Shown piece by piece: positions 11,021-18,993 of a stretch of DNA of 64,000 bases; position 1 is the first letter of the stretch, and every line of letters starts with the position of its first letter. Both the position numbers and the translations under genes were made by a program. The DNA is from Oxalobacteraceae bacterium (lineage in GTDB: Bacteria > Pseudomonadota > Gammaproteobacteria > Burkholderiales > Burkholderiaceae_D). The notes under the pieces are model-generated. The model saw only the letters and a program-made list of their open reading frames with translations. It had not been told where the DNA came from and did no database searches. The stretch is from positions 140,717 to 204,716 of the forward strand of contig JABTBR010000003.1 in NCBI GenBank assembly GCA_013284265.1, written 5' to 3'.

Positions 11021-12142
11021 ATGCGCGTTCTCCATTTCTACAAGACCTACTATCCCGATTCCTGGGGCGGGATCGAACAAGTCATCCGCCAGCTGTGCGT
11101 GGGCACCGGCCATCTGGGCGTGACGAACGAGGTGCTGACCTTGACGCGCAATCCCGGCCCGTCCCAGATCGAGTTCGAAGGCCATACCGTGCACCGGGTC
11201 CAGCTTGACTTCGAGATCGCCTCGACCGGCTTCTCCTTCGCGGCGGTGCGCAAGCTGGCACGGCTGGCGCGCAAGGCCGACGTGATCCATTACCACTTCC
11301 CCTGGCCCTTCATGGACCTGGCCCACTTCATGGCGCGCATCGACAAGCCCAGCGTGGTGACCTACCACTCGGACATCGTGCGCCAGAAGAACCTGCTGCG
11401 CGTGTACACGCCGCTCAAGCGCCGCTTCCTGCGCAGCGTCGATACGATCGTGGCGACCTCGCCGAACTACCTGGCCTCGTCGCCGGTGCTGGGACGCTAC
11501 CGCGGCAAGATCCGCACGATCACCTATGGCCTGGACAAGAGCATCTATCCGACCCCGTCCGCCGATACGCTGGCGCGCTGGCGCGCGTGCTGCGGCGAGC
11601 GCTTCTTCCTGTTCGTCGGCGTGCTGCGCTACTACAAGGGCTTGCACATCCTGCTCGATGCGATGGCCAAGCGCGATTACCCGGTGGTGATCGTGGGCGC
11701 CGGCCCGATCGAACAGGAACTCAAGGCCCATGCCGAGCGCCTGGGCCTGAGCCATGTGCTGTTCGTCGGCGCGCTGGAAGAGGAGGACAAGGTCGCGCTG
11801 CTGCAGCTGTGCTACGCGATGGTGTTCCCTTCGCACCTGCGCTCGGAAGCTTTCGGCATTTCGCTGCTGGAAGGGGCGATGTACGGCAAGCCGATGATTT
11901 CCAGCGAAATCGGCACCGGCACCACCTATATCAATATCGACCAGGAAACCGGTCTGGTGGTGCCGCCCGACGATCCGCAAGCTTTCGGCGAGGCGATGCG
12001 CGCCCTGTGGGAGCAGCCAGAGATGGCAGCGGCCATGGGCGAGCGCGCCGCGGCACGCTATTGGGAGTTGTTCACCGCCAAGAAAATGGCCGATCACTAC
12101 GCCAGTTTGTACCAGGAACTGGTGGCGCGCCGTCGAGTTTGA
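11021..12142 (+). CDS. GT4-family glycosyltransferase
   Basis: 373 residues from ATG 11021 (MRVLHFYKTYYPDSWGGIE). A TTG at 10985 would add 12 residues from a short repetitive TATTGCCTGC-like tract and is less likely. GT-B fold: N-terminal GGIEQVIRQL, VIHYHFPWPFMDL and VVTYHSDIVRQKNLL, then FVGVLRYYKGLHILLDA and the E-x7-E-like SEAFGISLLEGAMYGKP. It is the last gene of the gmd operon, 59 nt after the previous stop. Its role is probably sequential sugar addition to the same polysaccharide. The acceptor is unknown. Confidence 0.87.
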   Translation: MRVLHFYKTYYPDSWGGIEQVIRQLCVGTGHLGVTNEVLTLTRNPGPSQIEFEGHTVHRVQLDFEIASTGFSFAAVRKLARLARKADVIHYHFPWPFMDLAHFMARIDKPSVVTYHSDIVRQKNLLRVYTPLKRRFLRSVDTIVATSPNYLASSPVLGRYRGKIRTITYGLDKSIYPTPSADTLARWRACCGERFFLFVGVLRYYKGLHILLDAMAKRDYPVVIVGAGPIEQELKAHAERLGLSHVLFVGALEEEDKVALLQLCYAMVFPSHLRSEAFGISLLEGAMYGKPMISSEIGTGTTYINIDQETGLVVPPDDPQAFGEAMRALWEQPEMAAAMGERAAARYWELFTAKKMADHYASLYQELVARRRV

Positions 12143-12351
12143 CCGCAATCGCGGCTTGTTTGATCTTGCGCAAACGGGATGTTTGCGCAAACGCTAAACT
12201 TGCGTTGAACTCCTGGCCCTGAGAGCGGTCGGGCAATGACCTCCTTGCAAAAGCACAGGAAGGCCTATTGTGCGGCGCAACGACGCCGGCAGGCGCGGGA
12301 GTTCACCAGTTACCGCGCAGCAGTTATTGAGCGAGCCGCAAGGCGTTTTTA

Positions 12352-12430
12352 GAACCCACGGCAAAGAGCCGGGGGCGACGGGGGCGCCGAGCCCCGCCGG
12401 GTCAGACCCCAGGGTTACGCCGTGGGTTTC
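12352..12430 (+). repeat. Dispersed nested-palindrome repeat, copy B (altered core)
   Basis: The outer arms AACCCACGGC and GCCGTGGGTT are intact. The left inner arm is replaced by a G-rich GGGGGCGACGGGGGCGCC segment, so the inner stem is broken. It sits in a 349-bp gap between convergent genes (12143-12491). The rest of that gap shows only a doubled TTGCGCAAACG (12166-12176, 12183-12193) and no gene. Confidence 0.75.
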
Positions 12431-12491
12431 AGGCGGCTGCAACGGCCCGCCAGCTATTTTCTTCATTCGGCGGCATCGCCATCCGTCTTCG

Positions 12492-13514
12492 CTAGCTCCG
12501 GTTCTTCAGCACCGCCGCCTGCTGTTCGGCCCAGCGCTCCTTGATCGCGCACAGCGCCGGCAACTGGGTCAGGAACAGGTCGACCAGATCGCCATCGAAA
12601 TGCAGGCCGCGCTGCTGCTGCAGATACCCCACCGCCTGCTCCACCGGCCAGGCCGCCTTGTAGGGCCGCGCCGAGGTCAGCGCATCGAACACATCGGCAA
12701 TGGCCACTATCCTGCCCACCAGCGGAATCTGCCGGCCCACCAGGCCGTTCGGGTAGCCGCTGCCGTCGAACTTCTCGTGATGGGTCATGGCCACGTCGTG
12801 CGCCATCTTCAGCATGCCCTGCGGATGGTGGCCGATGATGTCGCCGCCGATGCTGGCATGCGACTGCATGATCTTCCATTCATCCGCATCGAGCGGTCCC
12901 GGTTTCTTCAGGATGCGGTCGGGAATGCCGATCTTGCCCACGTCATGCATCGGGGCCGCGTGCAGCAGGTCGTCGGCTTCGGCCTCGCTCATGCCGCAGG
13001 CCAGTCCCAGCAGGCGCGAATAGTGGCTCATGCGTATCACATGCAGGCCGGTTTCATTGTCCTTGAACTCGGCCGCCAGCCCCAGGCGCTGGACGATTTC
13101 GAGCCGCGTTTGCTTGAGTTCCTCGATGCGCACCAGCGACAGGTGGTTGCGCACGCGGGCGCGCACGATGGGCGGACTGAGCGGCTTGGTGATGTAGTCG
13201 ACCGCGCCGGCGTCGAAGCCGATCACCTCGTCGCAGGTCTCGCTCAGGGCGGTGACGAAGATCACCGGAATGGCGGCGGTCGCTTCCTCGGCCTTGAGCT
13301 GGCGGCACACCTCATAGCCGGTCATGCCCGGCATCATCACGTCGAGCAGGATCAGTTCCGGTTTTTCCTGGCGCGCCAGTTCCAGCGCGCGCATGCCATC
13401 CTTGGCGAACAGCAGGCGGTACTGGTCTTGCAGCACCTGGCGCAGCAGTTGCAGATTGCTGGCCTCGTCATCGACGGCGAGGATCAGCGGCAGTTTGGGG
13501 GGCAGGGGTGTCAT
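12492..13514 (-). CDS. Response regulator with HD-GYP c-di-GMP phosphodiesterase domain
   Basis: 340 residues. An N-terminal REC (about 10-125, Asp in LILLDVMMPGMTGYEV, Lys in ITKPLSPP) is joined by a helical linker to an HD-GYP domain. The latter carries HDVGKIGIPDRIL, HHEKFDGSGYPNGL and DVFDALTSARPYK, all metal and signature residues intact. HD-GYP domains hydrolyse c-di-GMP to pGpG or GMP; receiver phosphorylation should control this. Its ATG overlaps the stop of the upstream MHYT hybrid kinase by 4 nt (ATGA), so that kinase is the expected partner. Downstream lies repeat copy B. Confidence 0.93.
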   Translation of the reverse strand: MTPLPPKLPLILAVDDEASNLQLLRQVLQDQYRLLFAKDGMRALELARQEKPELILLDVMMPGMTGYEVCRQLKAEEATAAIPVIFVTALSETCDEVIGFDAGAVDYITKPLSPPIVRARVRNHLSLVRIEELKQTRLEIVQRLGLAAEFKDNETGLHVIRMSHYSRLLGLACGMSEAEADDLLHAAPMHDVGKIGIPDRILKKPGPLDADEWKIMQSHASIGGDIIGHHPQGMLKMAHDVAMTHHEKFDGSGYPNGLVGRQIPLVGRIVAIADVFDALTSARPYKAAWPVEQAVGYLQQQRGLHFDGDLVDLFLTQLPALCAIKERWAEQQAAVLKNRS

Positions 13515-16500
13515 GGCACTTCCGGAGCGAGGTGGGTTTGTAGTGTTTGCAGTGTGGCCAGCGCCAGCGGGAAATCGAAGTCGGCCAGCGCCTGCTGCAG
13601 CCTGGCCAGGGTGGCGTCATGGCCATGGCCCTGCAGCGTGGCGCCCAGCGCGGCCAGGGCGCCATCGTCGAAGGCGCCGCGCTGCAGCGCGGCGAGCATG
13701 GCCGCCGCGCCGGCGCGGGCCGCAGCCAGGTCCAGCGGCCTGGCCGGCGCCGCGGGGGCGGCGGACGCGGGCTGGCGTTCGGGCGAGGTGCGCCGGATCG
13801 CGCTCAGCGCGGCGGCCAGCGCGGTGGCGATGGTGGCGGCCAGCGTGTCGCGGCTGTCCCTGGCCTCGGCGTCCATGCCGGGGTGCAGGGTCTGCTGTTC
13901 AAAATGCAGCAGCAGGCCGGCCAGCTGCTCCAGGCCCAGATTGCTGGCCACGCCGCGCACCTTGTGGCTGTAGGCATGGGCTTGCACGATCTGGCCCTGG
14001 GCCAGCCAGGTGTTGAGGATGCGTCCGGCATCGGCGTAGTCGCTGGCGAAGCGGTCCAGCCCGGCCTGATAGGCGTCGCCATCGCCGCTCCAGCGCGTCA
14101 GGCCGGTCTTGCGGTTGAGTACGCGCTGGCGCGCCGAGGCGGTGGCGATATTGTCCTGCGGCGGCGCCACGGCCAGCCCCAGCACGCGCGCGATTTCCTG
14201 CGACAGCGCCGGCCAGTCGACCGGCTTGGAGGCGAAGCCGTCCATGCCGGCCGCCGTGCTGGCCTCGCGGTGGGCTTCCAGCACGCTGGCCGTCATCGCC
14301 ACCACCGGCACCGGCTTGCGGCCGCCGGCCAGTTCGGCCGCGCGGATGGCCTGGGTCGCGGCCAGCCCATCCATCTGCGGCATTTGCACATCCATCAGGA
14401 TCAGGTCGAAGCTGCCGCTGCCGGCCAGGCGCACGGCCTCGGCACCGTCGGCCGCGCATTGCAGCGTATGGCCGCGCTTGCTCAGCAGCAGGGCCAGCAG
14501 TTCCAAATTCTGCGGCACGTCGTCGGCCGCCAGGATATGCAGCGGCGGCAGCACCGCGGCGCTGCGCTCGCCCAGCAACTGGGGCGCGCTGCGGGCCGGC
14601 TGCAGCGGCAAGGTGACGTGGAAGGTGGTGCCTTCACCGGGCATGCTGGCGGCCCAGATGCGTCCGCCCATCAGGTCGACCAGCTGCTTGCTGATGGTGG
14701 TGCCCAGGCCGGTGCCGCCGAAGCGCCGCGTCATCGAGGCGTCGGCCTGGGTGAAGGGATCGAAGATGGCCTCGAGCCGCTCGGGCGCGATGCCGATGCC
14801 GGTGTCCTGCACGCTGATGTGCAGCTGCTGGCTGAGCGCGGTGGCGTGCAGGCTGACCTGGCCGGCGGCGGTGAACTTGATCGCGTTGTCGAGCAGATTG
14901 CTCAGCACCTGGCGCATGCGCAGCTCGTCGCCGTGCAGCCAGGCCGGCAGCGCCGGGTCGTAGCGGATATCGATGGCCAGGCCCTTGGCGCGCGCGCTGC
15001 CGCCGAAGGTCGAGGCCAGTTCGTCGATCAGGGCCAGCAGGCTGTAGTCGTCCGGCTCGAGCTCCATGGCGCCCTTGTCGAGCTTGGCCTTGTCGAGGAT
15101 TTCGTTGAGCAGGCGCAGCAGCGCGCGGCTTTGCTTGCGCACCGTGTCGAGGTGGCGCCGCTGGTCGGCGTCGAGGTCGGAATCGAGCAGCACATCGGTA
15201 AAGCCCAGGATGGCGTTCATCGGCGTGCGGATCTCGTGGCTCATATTGGCCACGAAGCTGGCGCGCGCGGCGGCGGCCTGCTCGGCCTTCTCCTTGGCCT
15301 GGCGCAGTTCCGTTTCCATGTCGCGCCGTTCGCTGATGTCGAGGATGACGCCATCGATCCAGCCCAGTTCGCTGCCATCCTCGGCCGCGCTGACGGCGCC
15401 GTTTTCCCACATCCAGTGGGTGCTGCCGTCGGCATGCTGGAGCCGGTATTCGATCTGGTAGTGCAGCCGCGCCTGCACGCTGTGCTCGATGGCGGCCTGC
15501 ACCCGCGCGCGGTCGCTGGGGATGATCAGGTCGGCCAGCTGGCGGCGGCGCTGCTCGCCGAGAAAATCGGCGGCCGGGTAGCCGGCCACCCGCTCGACGC
15601 CGTCGCTGATGAAGGCCAGCGGGTAGCCATAGGCGGTGCTGCTGCGGAAGGAGATGCCGGGAATATTGCCGATCAGCGAACGGAACTGCTGCTCGCTGTC
15701 GCGCAGCGCCTGCATGATGGCGCGCCGCTCGCTGATGTCGGTAATGAACAGCACGTACAGGTCGCGCTCGGCCAGGCGCGCATGGCCGATCGCGCGGCGG
15801 ATCGGCAGGCTGCTGCCATCCTTGCGCCTGGCCCACACCTCGCTGCCCTGGCCGGTGATCGCCAGGTTGCCGGTGCGCAGGAAGTTGAGCAGGCCATCGT
15901 CCTCGGACTGCCTGGTGTTGGCCATCAAGAGGCGGATATTGAGGCCGACGATATCGTCGCGCGCCCAGCCGAAGATGCGTTCGGCCGAGGCATTGAATTC
16001 GTGGATCACGCCGGCGCCGTCAACCGTGATGACGCCATCGACGGTGGTGGTGAGCAGGGCGCGCATCCAGCTTTCGCTCTGGCTCAGCTGGATGAACAGC
16101 TGGCGGTAGCGCAGCAGGCCGTTGGCCGACAGGATCAGCACGGTGAAGGTGATGGTGATCAGCGACAGCGCCAGCGCCAGGAAGGTGCTGCCGGGGCCGG
16201 GCTGGCTGCCGGGCGGCAACTGGCCGACGAAGCGCGCCGCCGCCATGCCGGTGTAGTGCATGCCGGCGATCGCGCAGCCCATGACGGTGGCGCTGATCAG
16301 GCCCTTGGTTTGCGGCCCCACGTGCGGGCCCAGGCTGCGCACGCCGAAGCGTACCCACAGCGCCAGCGTGGCCAGCACCACCGCCACGACGATCGACAGG
16401 CCGAACATCCAGGGATCGTAGCGCAGCTCCAGGCTGGTGCGCATGGCGGCCATGCCGGTGTAGTGCATGGCGCCGATGCCGGCGCCCACCAGCACGCCGC

Positions 16501-16885
16501 CGATCAGCAGGGCCCAGGGTGTCAGGCGCGGGCGGCTCAGCAGCGACAGCGCCACCACCGAGGCGGCAAAGCTGGGCAGGATGGAGGCGATGGTGATGGC
16601 CGGGTCGTAGTCGACCGTGGTGCACAGATTGAAGGCCAGCATGCCGATGAAGTGCATGGCCCAGACCCCGCAGCCGAGCGCCAGGCTGCCGCTGCCCAGG
16701 GTGGCCGTGCGCAGGCCGCGGGTGGTGCTGGCATTGGCCTGGCCCACGGTTTGCAGGGCCATCCAGGAAGAGAAGATCGCCACCGCGATCGACAGCAGCA
16801 CCAGGGGCGGCGTGTAGCTGCCGTAATTGAGCAGCGACGGATCGTCGGGCGCGGAAAAGGCCTGGAGCAAAGTCGCCAGATACAT
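13511..16885 (-). CDS. MHYT-domain hybrid histidine kinase (MHYT-PAS-PAS-HisKA-HATPase-REC-Hpt)
   Basis: 1124 residues from ATG 16885 (MYLATLLQAF); an upstream in-frame ATG at 16960 would add 25 polar residues. The N-terminal ~250 residues are a seven-helix MHYT sensor with MHFIGM, MHYTGM and MHYTGM repeats, proposed in this family to bind copper and sense O2, CO or NO. Two PAS domains follow, then the H-box [16 protein letters not shown], HATPase (DNAIKFT, DTGIGI), REC (ILMDVQMPQMDG) and a C-terminal Hpt-like helical bundle with His in YSHKVRGVASNLG. This gives a full phosphorelay in one chain, probably delivering to the overlapping HD-GYP regulator. Membrane location is inferred from the MHYT helices. 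Confidence 0.9.
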   Translation of the reverse strand: MYLATLLQAFSAPDDPSLLNYGSYTPPLVLLSIAVAIFSSWMALQTVGQANASTTRGLRTATLGSGSLALGCGVWAMHFIGMLAFNLCTTVDYDPAITIASILPSFAASVVALSLLSRPRLTPWALLIGGVLVGAGIGAMHYTGMAAMRTSLELRYDPWMFGLSIVVAVVLATLALWVRFGVRSLGPHVGPQTKGLISATVMGCAIAGMHYTGMAAARFVGQLPPGSQPGPGSTFLALALSLITITFTVLILSANGLLRYRQLFIQLSQSESWMRALLTTTVDGVITVDGAGVIHEFNASAERIFGWARDDIVGLNIRLLMANTRQSEDDGLLNFLRTGNLAITGQGSEVWARRKDGSSLPIRRAIGHARLAERDLYVLFITDISERRAIMQALRDSEQQFRSLIGNIPGISFRSSTAYGYPLAFISDGVERVAGYPAADFLGEQRRRQLADLIIPSDRARVQAAIEHSVQARLHYQIEYRLQHADGSTHWMWENGAVSAAEDGSELGWIDGVILDISERRDMETELRQAKEKAEQAAAARASFVANMSHEIRTPMNAILGFTDVLLDSDLDADQRRHLDTVRKQSRALLRLLNEILDKAKLDKGAMELEPDDYSLLALIDELASTFGGSARAKGLAIDIRYDPALPAWLHGDELRMRQVLSNLLDNAIKFTAAGQVSLHATALSQQLHISVQDTGIGIAPERLEAIFDPFTQADASMTRRFGGTGLGTTISKQLVDLMGGRIWAASMPGEGTTFHVTLPLQPARSAPQLLGERSAAVLPPLHILAADDVPQNLELLALLLSKRGHTLQCAADGAEAVRLAGSGSFDLILMDVQMPQMDGLAATQAIRAAELAGGRKPVPVVAMTASVLEAHREASTAAGMDGFASKPVDWPALSQEIARVLGLAVAPPQDNIATASARQRVLNRKTGLTRWSGDGDAYQAGLDRFASDYADAGRILNTWLAQGQIVQAHAYSHKVRGVASNLGLEQLAGLLLHFEQQTLHPGMDAEARDSRDTLAATIATALAAALSAIRRTSPERQPASAAPAAPARPLDLAAARAGAAAMLAALQRGAFDDGALAALGATLQGHGHDATLARLQQALADFDFPLALATLQTLQTHLAPEVP

Positions 16886-17014
16886 GTGGGGGCCTTGTGC
16901 AAGGGGCGGCTGACTGCGCCCGTGATTGTGCATTATTGCATTCGCGGTCGGCGATGGCAATTCGGGCGGGCCCGGCGGCGGCTAGCAGGACGCAAGTGTT
17001 GGAAACGGCGGACG

Positions 17015-17050
17015 AAAAAAAACGGCGCCTGGCGGATGGCTGGCGCCGCT
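17015..17050 (-). terminator. Intrinsic terminator of the PEP-CTERM gene
   Basis: On the minus strand, a CGGCGCC/GGCGCCG stem with a 12-nt loop is followed by eight T. It lies 46 nt after the stop of the gene ending at 17096, a textbook Rho-independent terminator. Confidence 0.88.
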
Positions 17051-17095
17051 GTATCTAGCTGGCCGGGTCCGCGCGGAGCGGACCGGCGGATAGGC

Positions 17096-17809
17096 TTAAG
17101 CCTGTGCCTTGCGTTTGCGCAGCAGGCCCAGTGCGCCCAGGCCCAGACCCATCATCAGGTAGGTGCTCGGTTCCGGCACCGCGCTCACGGACACGCTGTC
17201 GATGCCGATGAAGTTCGAGTTGTCGCCGGCCGGGCCGCCGTCGTCGACGAAGTAGCGGAATGCCAGCGCGCCATTGGTCGGGCCGCTCAGGCCGCCGATG
17301 GTGGCGGTGAACTTGGTCCAGCCCTCTGGATAGCCGAAGAGATCCTGATTCGGATTGATCGACAGCAATTGCTTCTGGAAGGTGCCCACGCTGTCGGCGC
17401 TGTGGCCCACGTCGGTGCCGCCCACGGTGCTGAAGCGCACTTCCAGGCGGTCGGGCCAGAACGAGGTATCGGTGGTGCGGGTGTAGAAGGTCAGCACGTC
17501 GCCATTGTTGTAGCTGTGGGTAGGCGTGATCAGCCAGGTGCTGATGGCCGCAACGTCGTCACCCGAATTGAAGTTGGCGGCGGCGTAGGAATTGGCGGCG
17601 CCTTCAAATGCGTTGAACACGGTGGGATTGCCCTGGAACCAGGACGTGGTGCCCAGCGGATCGCTGTTATTGACCTGGGTCCAATCGGCTGGGACGCCAC
17701 CGTCAAAGTTTTCATTCCATGAAGCGGCCGAGGCGGTGGAGCACGCCAGGGTCAAGGTCAGTGCGGTAGCAAGTGCGGAAATCGTAGCACGTTTAAAAAT
17801 TGCAGCCAT
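17096..17809 (-). CDS. PEP-CTERM sorting-domain protein, choice-of-anchor J-like
   Basis: 237 residues. There is a Sec signal peptide (MAAIFKRATISALATALTLTLACSTASA), then a mature Trp/Asn-rich beta domain beginning WNENFDGGVPADWTQ. It resembles the choice-of-anchor J family (FDG-PxxWT and ITP motifs). The C-terminus is the tripartite sorting signal VPEPSTYLMMGLGLGALGL plus RKRK, processed by an exosortase/EpsH system that is not in this window. These proteins are exported and held at the cell surface or in the exopolysaccharide matrix. A strong AAAGGAG site lies 7 nt before the ATG. It is monocistronic, with its own terminator. Confidence 0.92.
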   Translation of the reverse strand: MAAIFKRATISALATALTLTLACSTASAASWNENFDGGVPADWTQVNNSDPLGTTSWFQGNPTVFNAFEGAANSYAAANFNSGDDVAAISTWLITPTHSYNNGDVLTFYTRTTDTSFWPDRLEVRFSTVGGTDVGHSADSVGTFQKQLLSINPNQDLFGYPEGWTKFTATIGGLSGPTNGALAFRYFVDDGGPAGDNSNFIGIDSVSVSAVPEPSTYLMMGLGLGALGLLRKRKAQA

Positions 17810-17945
17810 CTGTACTCCTTTAGTTATCGACTTCAGGACACGGGCACGGCCGTAGCGCGCCAGTGTTGTGTGTGCCCGGCGGTGTGATACACCGTCAGGC
17901 GGTCATTGCAATCTCACAAAGTGAATAAAATTGCATGTAGAAACA

Positions 17946-17974
17946 ATAACACAGGAAATTGACGAATATCACAA
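17946..17974 (-). promoter_or_regulatory. Candidate promoter of the PEP-CTERM gene
   Basis: Read on the minus strand: TTGTGA (17974-17969), a 17-nt spacer, then TGTTAT (17951-17946). The -35 overlaps an imperfect palindrome CACAAAATATTGTG (17970-17983), a possible operator. The whole 17885-18030 stretch is AT-rich. Confidence 0.4.
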
Positions 17975-18071
17975 AATATTGTGCTTAATTTAATCATATC
18001 TTCAGAATATTTTTGTTATTTGCTTACAAGCACCGTGATCCCCGGCGAATTTTGCGCAGCTGGCAAACTGC

Positions 18072-18824
18072 CTAGCGGAACATGGTTTCCCAGCCGGCGG
18101 CGGGGATGATCAGGCTGGCCTGATCGATGTTTTTCTCTTTTTCGTTGAAGCTGGCGCAATACACTTTTCTGCCGAGAATGCCCGTATCTTCCGTGTTGGC
18201 GGCACGCAAGGTCTCGGTATTGTCGCGGATGGTGACCGCCTGGGCCGGATCGGCATAACACAGGCCGATGCCATTGATCGAGGGAATCAGGATGCGCATA
18301 TACCAGGGGAAGATCACCACCCGCGCCGCCTGCGCCGCCTTGATGGTGCGCACCACGTCGGCGTATTTGATGTTGTCCGGCGGTAGTTTGGGTACCAGGA
18401 AAAAGTGGACCTGGAGCGCGCCCTTCTTCTGGTTGGTGACAAATTCCGCATTGTCGACCAGGGCTTCGCGGCTCATCGGCACGGTGATGAAGCCATCCGG
18501 GGAGATCTTCAGCTTTTCAAAAGTGTGTTCGCCGACCAGGGAAATGTCCAGTCCCGGCAGCGGCTCCTTCGACTTGGACGACAGCACGCGGATTTGCAAT
18601 TGCACATGGTCTTCGCTGGCGCTGCGCACCTTGGACAGGAAGTCGTAGGCGGTCTTGTAGGGCAGGATGGCCGGATCGCGCACACCGGTGACCTGGATGC
18701 TTGGCACCGGCTCGGCCGGGATCGCCGGCGCTGCCGGGGCGGCATCCTGCGCTTGCGCCAGCAAGGGCAGGCACGCAAGCAGGCTACAGGTGAGTGAGCG
18801 AAGCAGGTGGGCGGCGGATCTCAT
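18072..18824 (-). CDS. Secreted protein of unknown function
   Basis: 250 residues. An N-terminal signal peptide (RSAAHLLRSLTCSLLACLPLLAQAQ) is followed by an Ala/Pro-rich linker. The mature domain has LPGLDISLVGEHTFEKL, an IPWYM-like segment and a C-terminal YCASFNEKEKN. I do not recognise a family. The signal sequence and the absence of further membrane helices suggest a periplasmic protein. It is flanked by a PEP-CTERM gene (same strand, 262 bp downstream) and an APC permease gene (same strand, 169 bp upstream), neither of which defines its role. Codon use looks native. Confidence 0.7.
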   Translation of the reverse strand: MRSAAHLLRSLTCSLLACLPLLAQAQDAAPAAPAIPAEPVPSIQVTGVRDPAILPYKTAYDFLSKVRSASEDHVQLQIRVLSSKSKEPLPGLDISLVGEHTFEKLKISPDGFITVPMSREALVDNAEFVTNQKKGALQVHFFLVPKLPPDNIKYADVVRTIKAAQAARVVIFPWYMRILIPSINGIGLCYADPAQAVTIRDNTETLRAANTEDTGILGRKVYCASFNEKEKNIDQASLIIPAAGWETMFR

Positions 18825-18993
18825 GGGGACGGTGCTCCAGAAAGAAGGGGAAGGTTGTCAGACTGGACAGTGTGACAACAATCTCGCCTGCGCAGTAAGC
18901 CGTCGGCAAAAGCAGCGCCGGACGATACCGAAGGTGGCATCGCGCGAGACGCGCAGGCCGGGCCGCGCCCGGTCCGCGTGCCGGGTCCGGACC

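Noticed and set aside
12194..12466. A 90-residue minus-strand frame
   Set aside because: It runs through dispersed repeat copy B and shows no protein features.
13547..17722. A 1391-residue open frame on the plus strand
   Set aside because: It is the antisense shadow of the MHYT kinase and PEP-CTERM genes; composition is Gln/His/Arg-rich with no domain, as expected from high-GC antisense frames.
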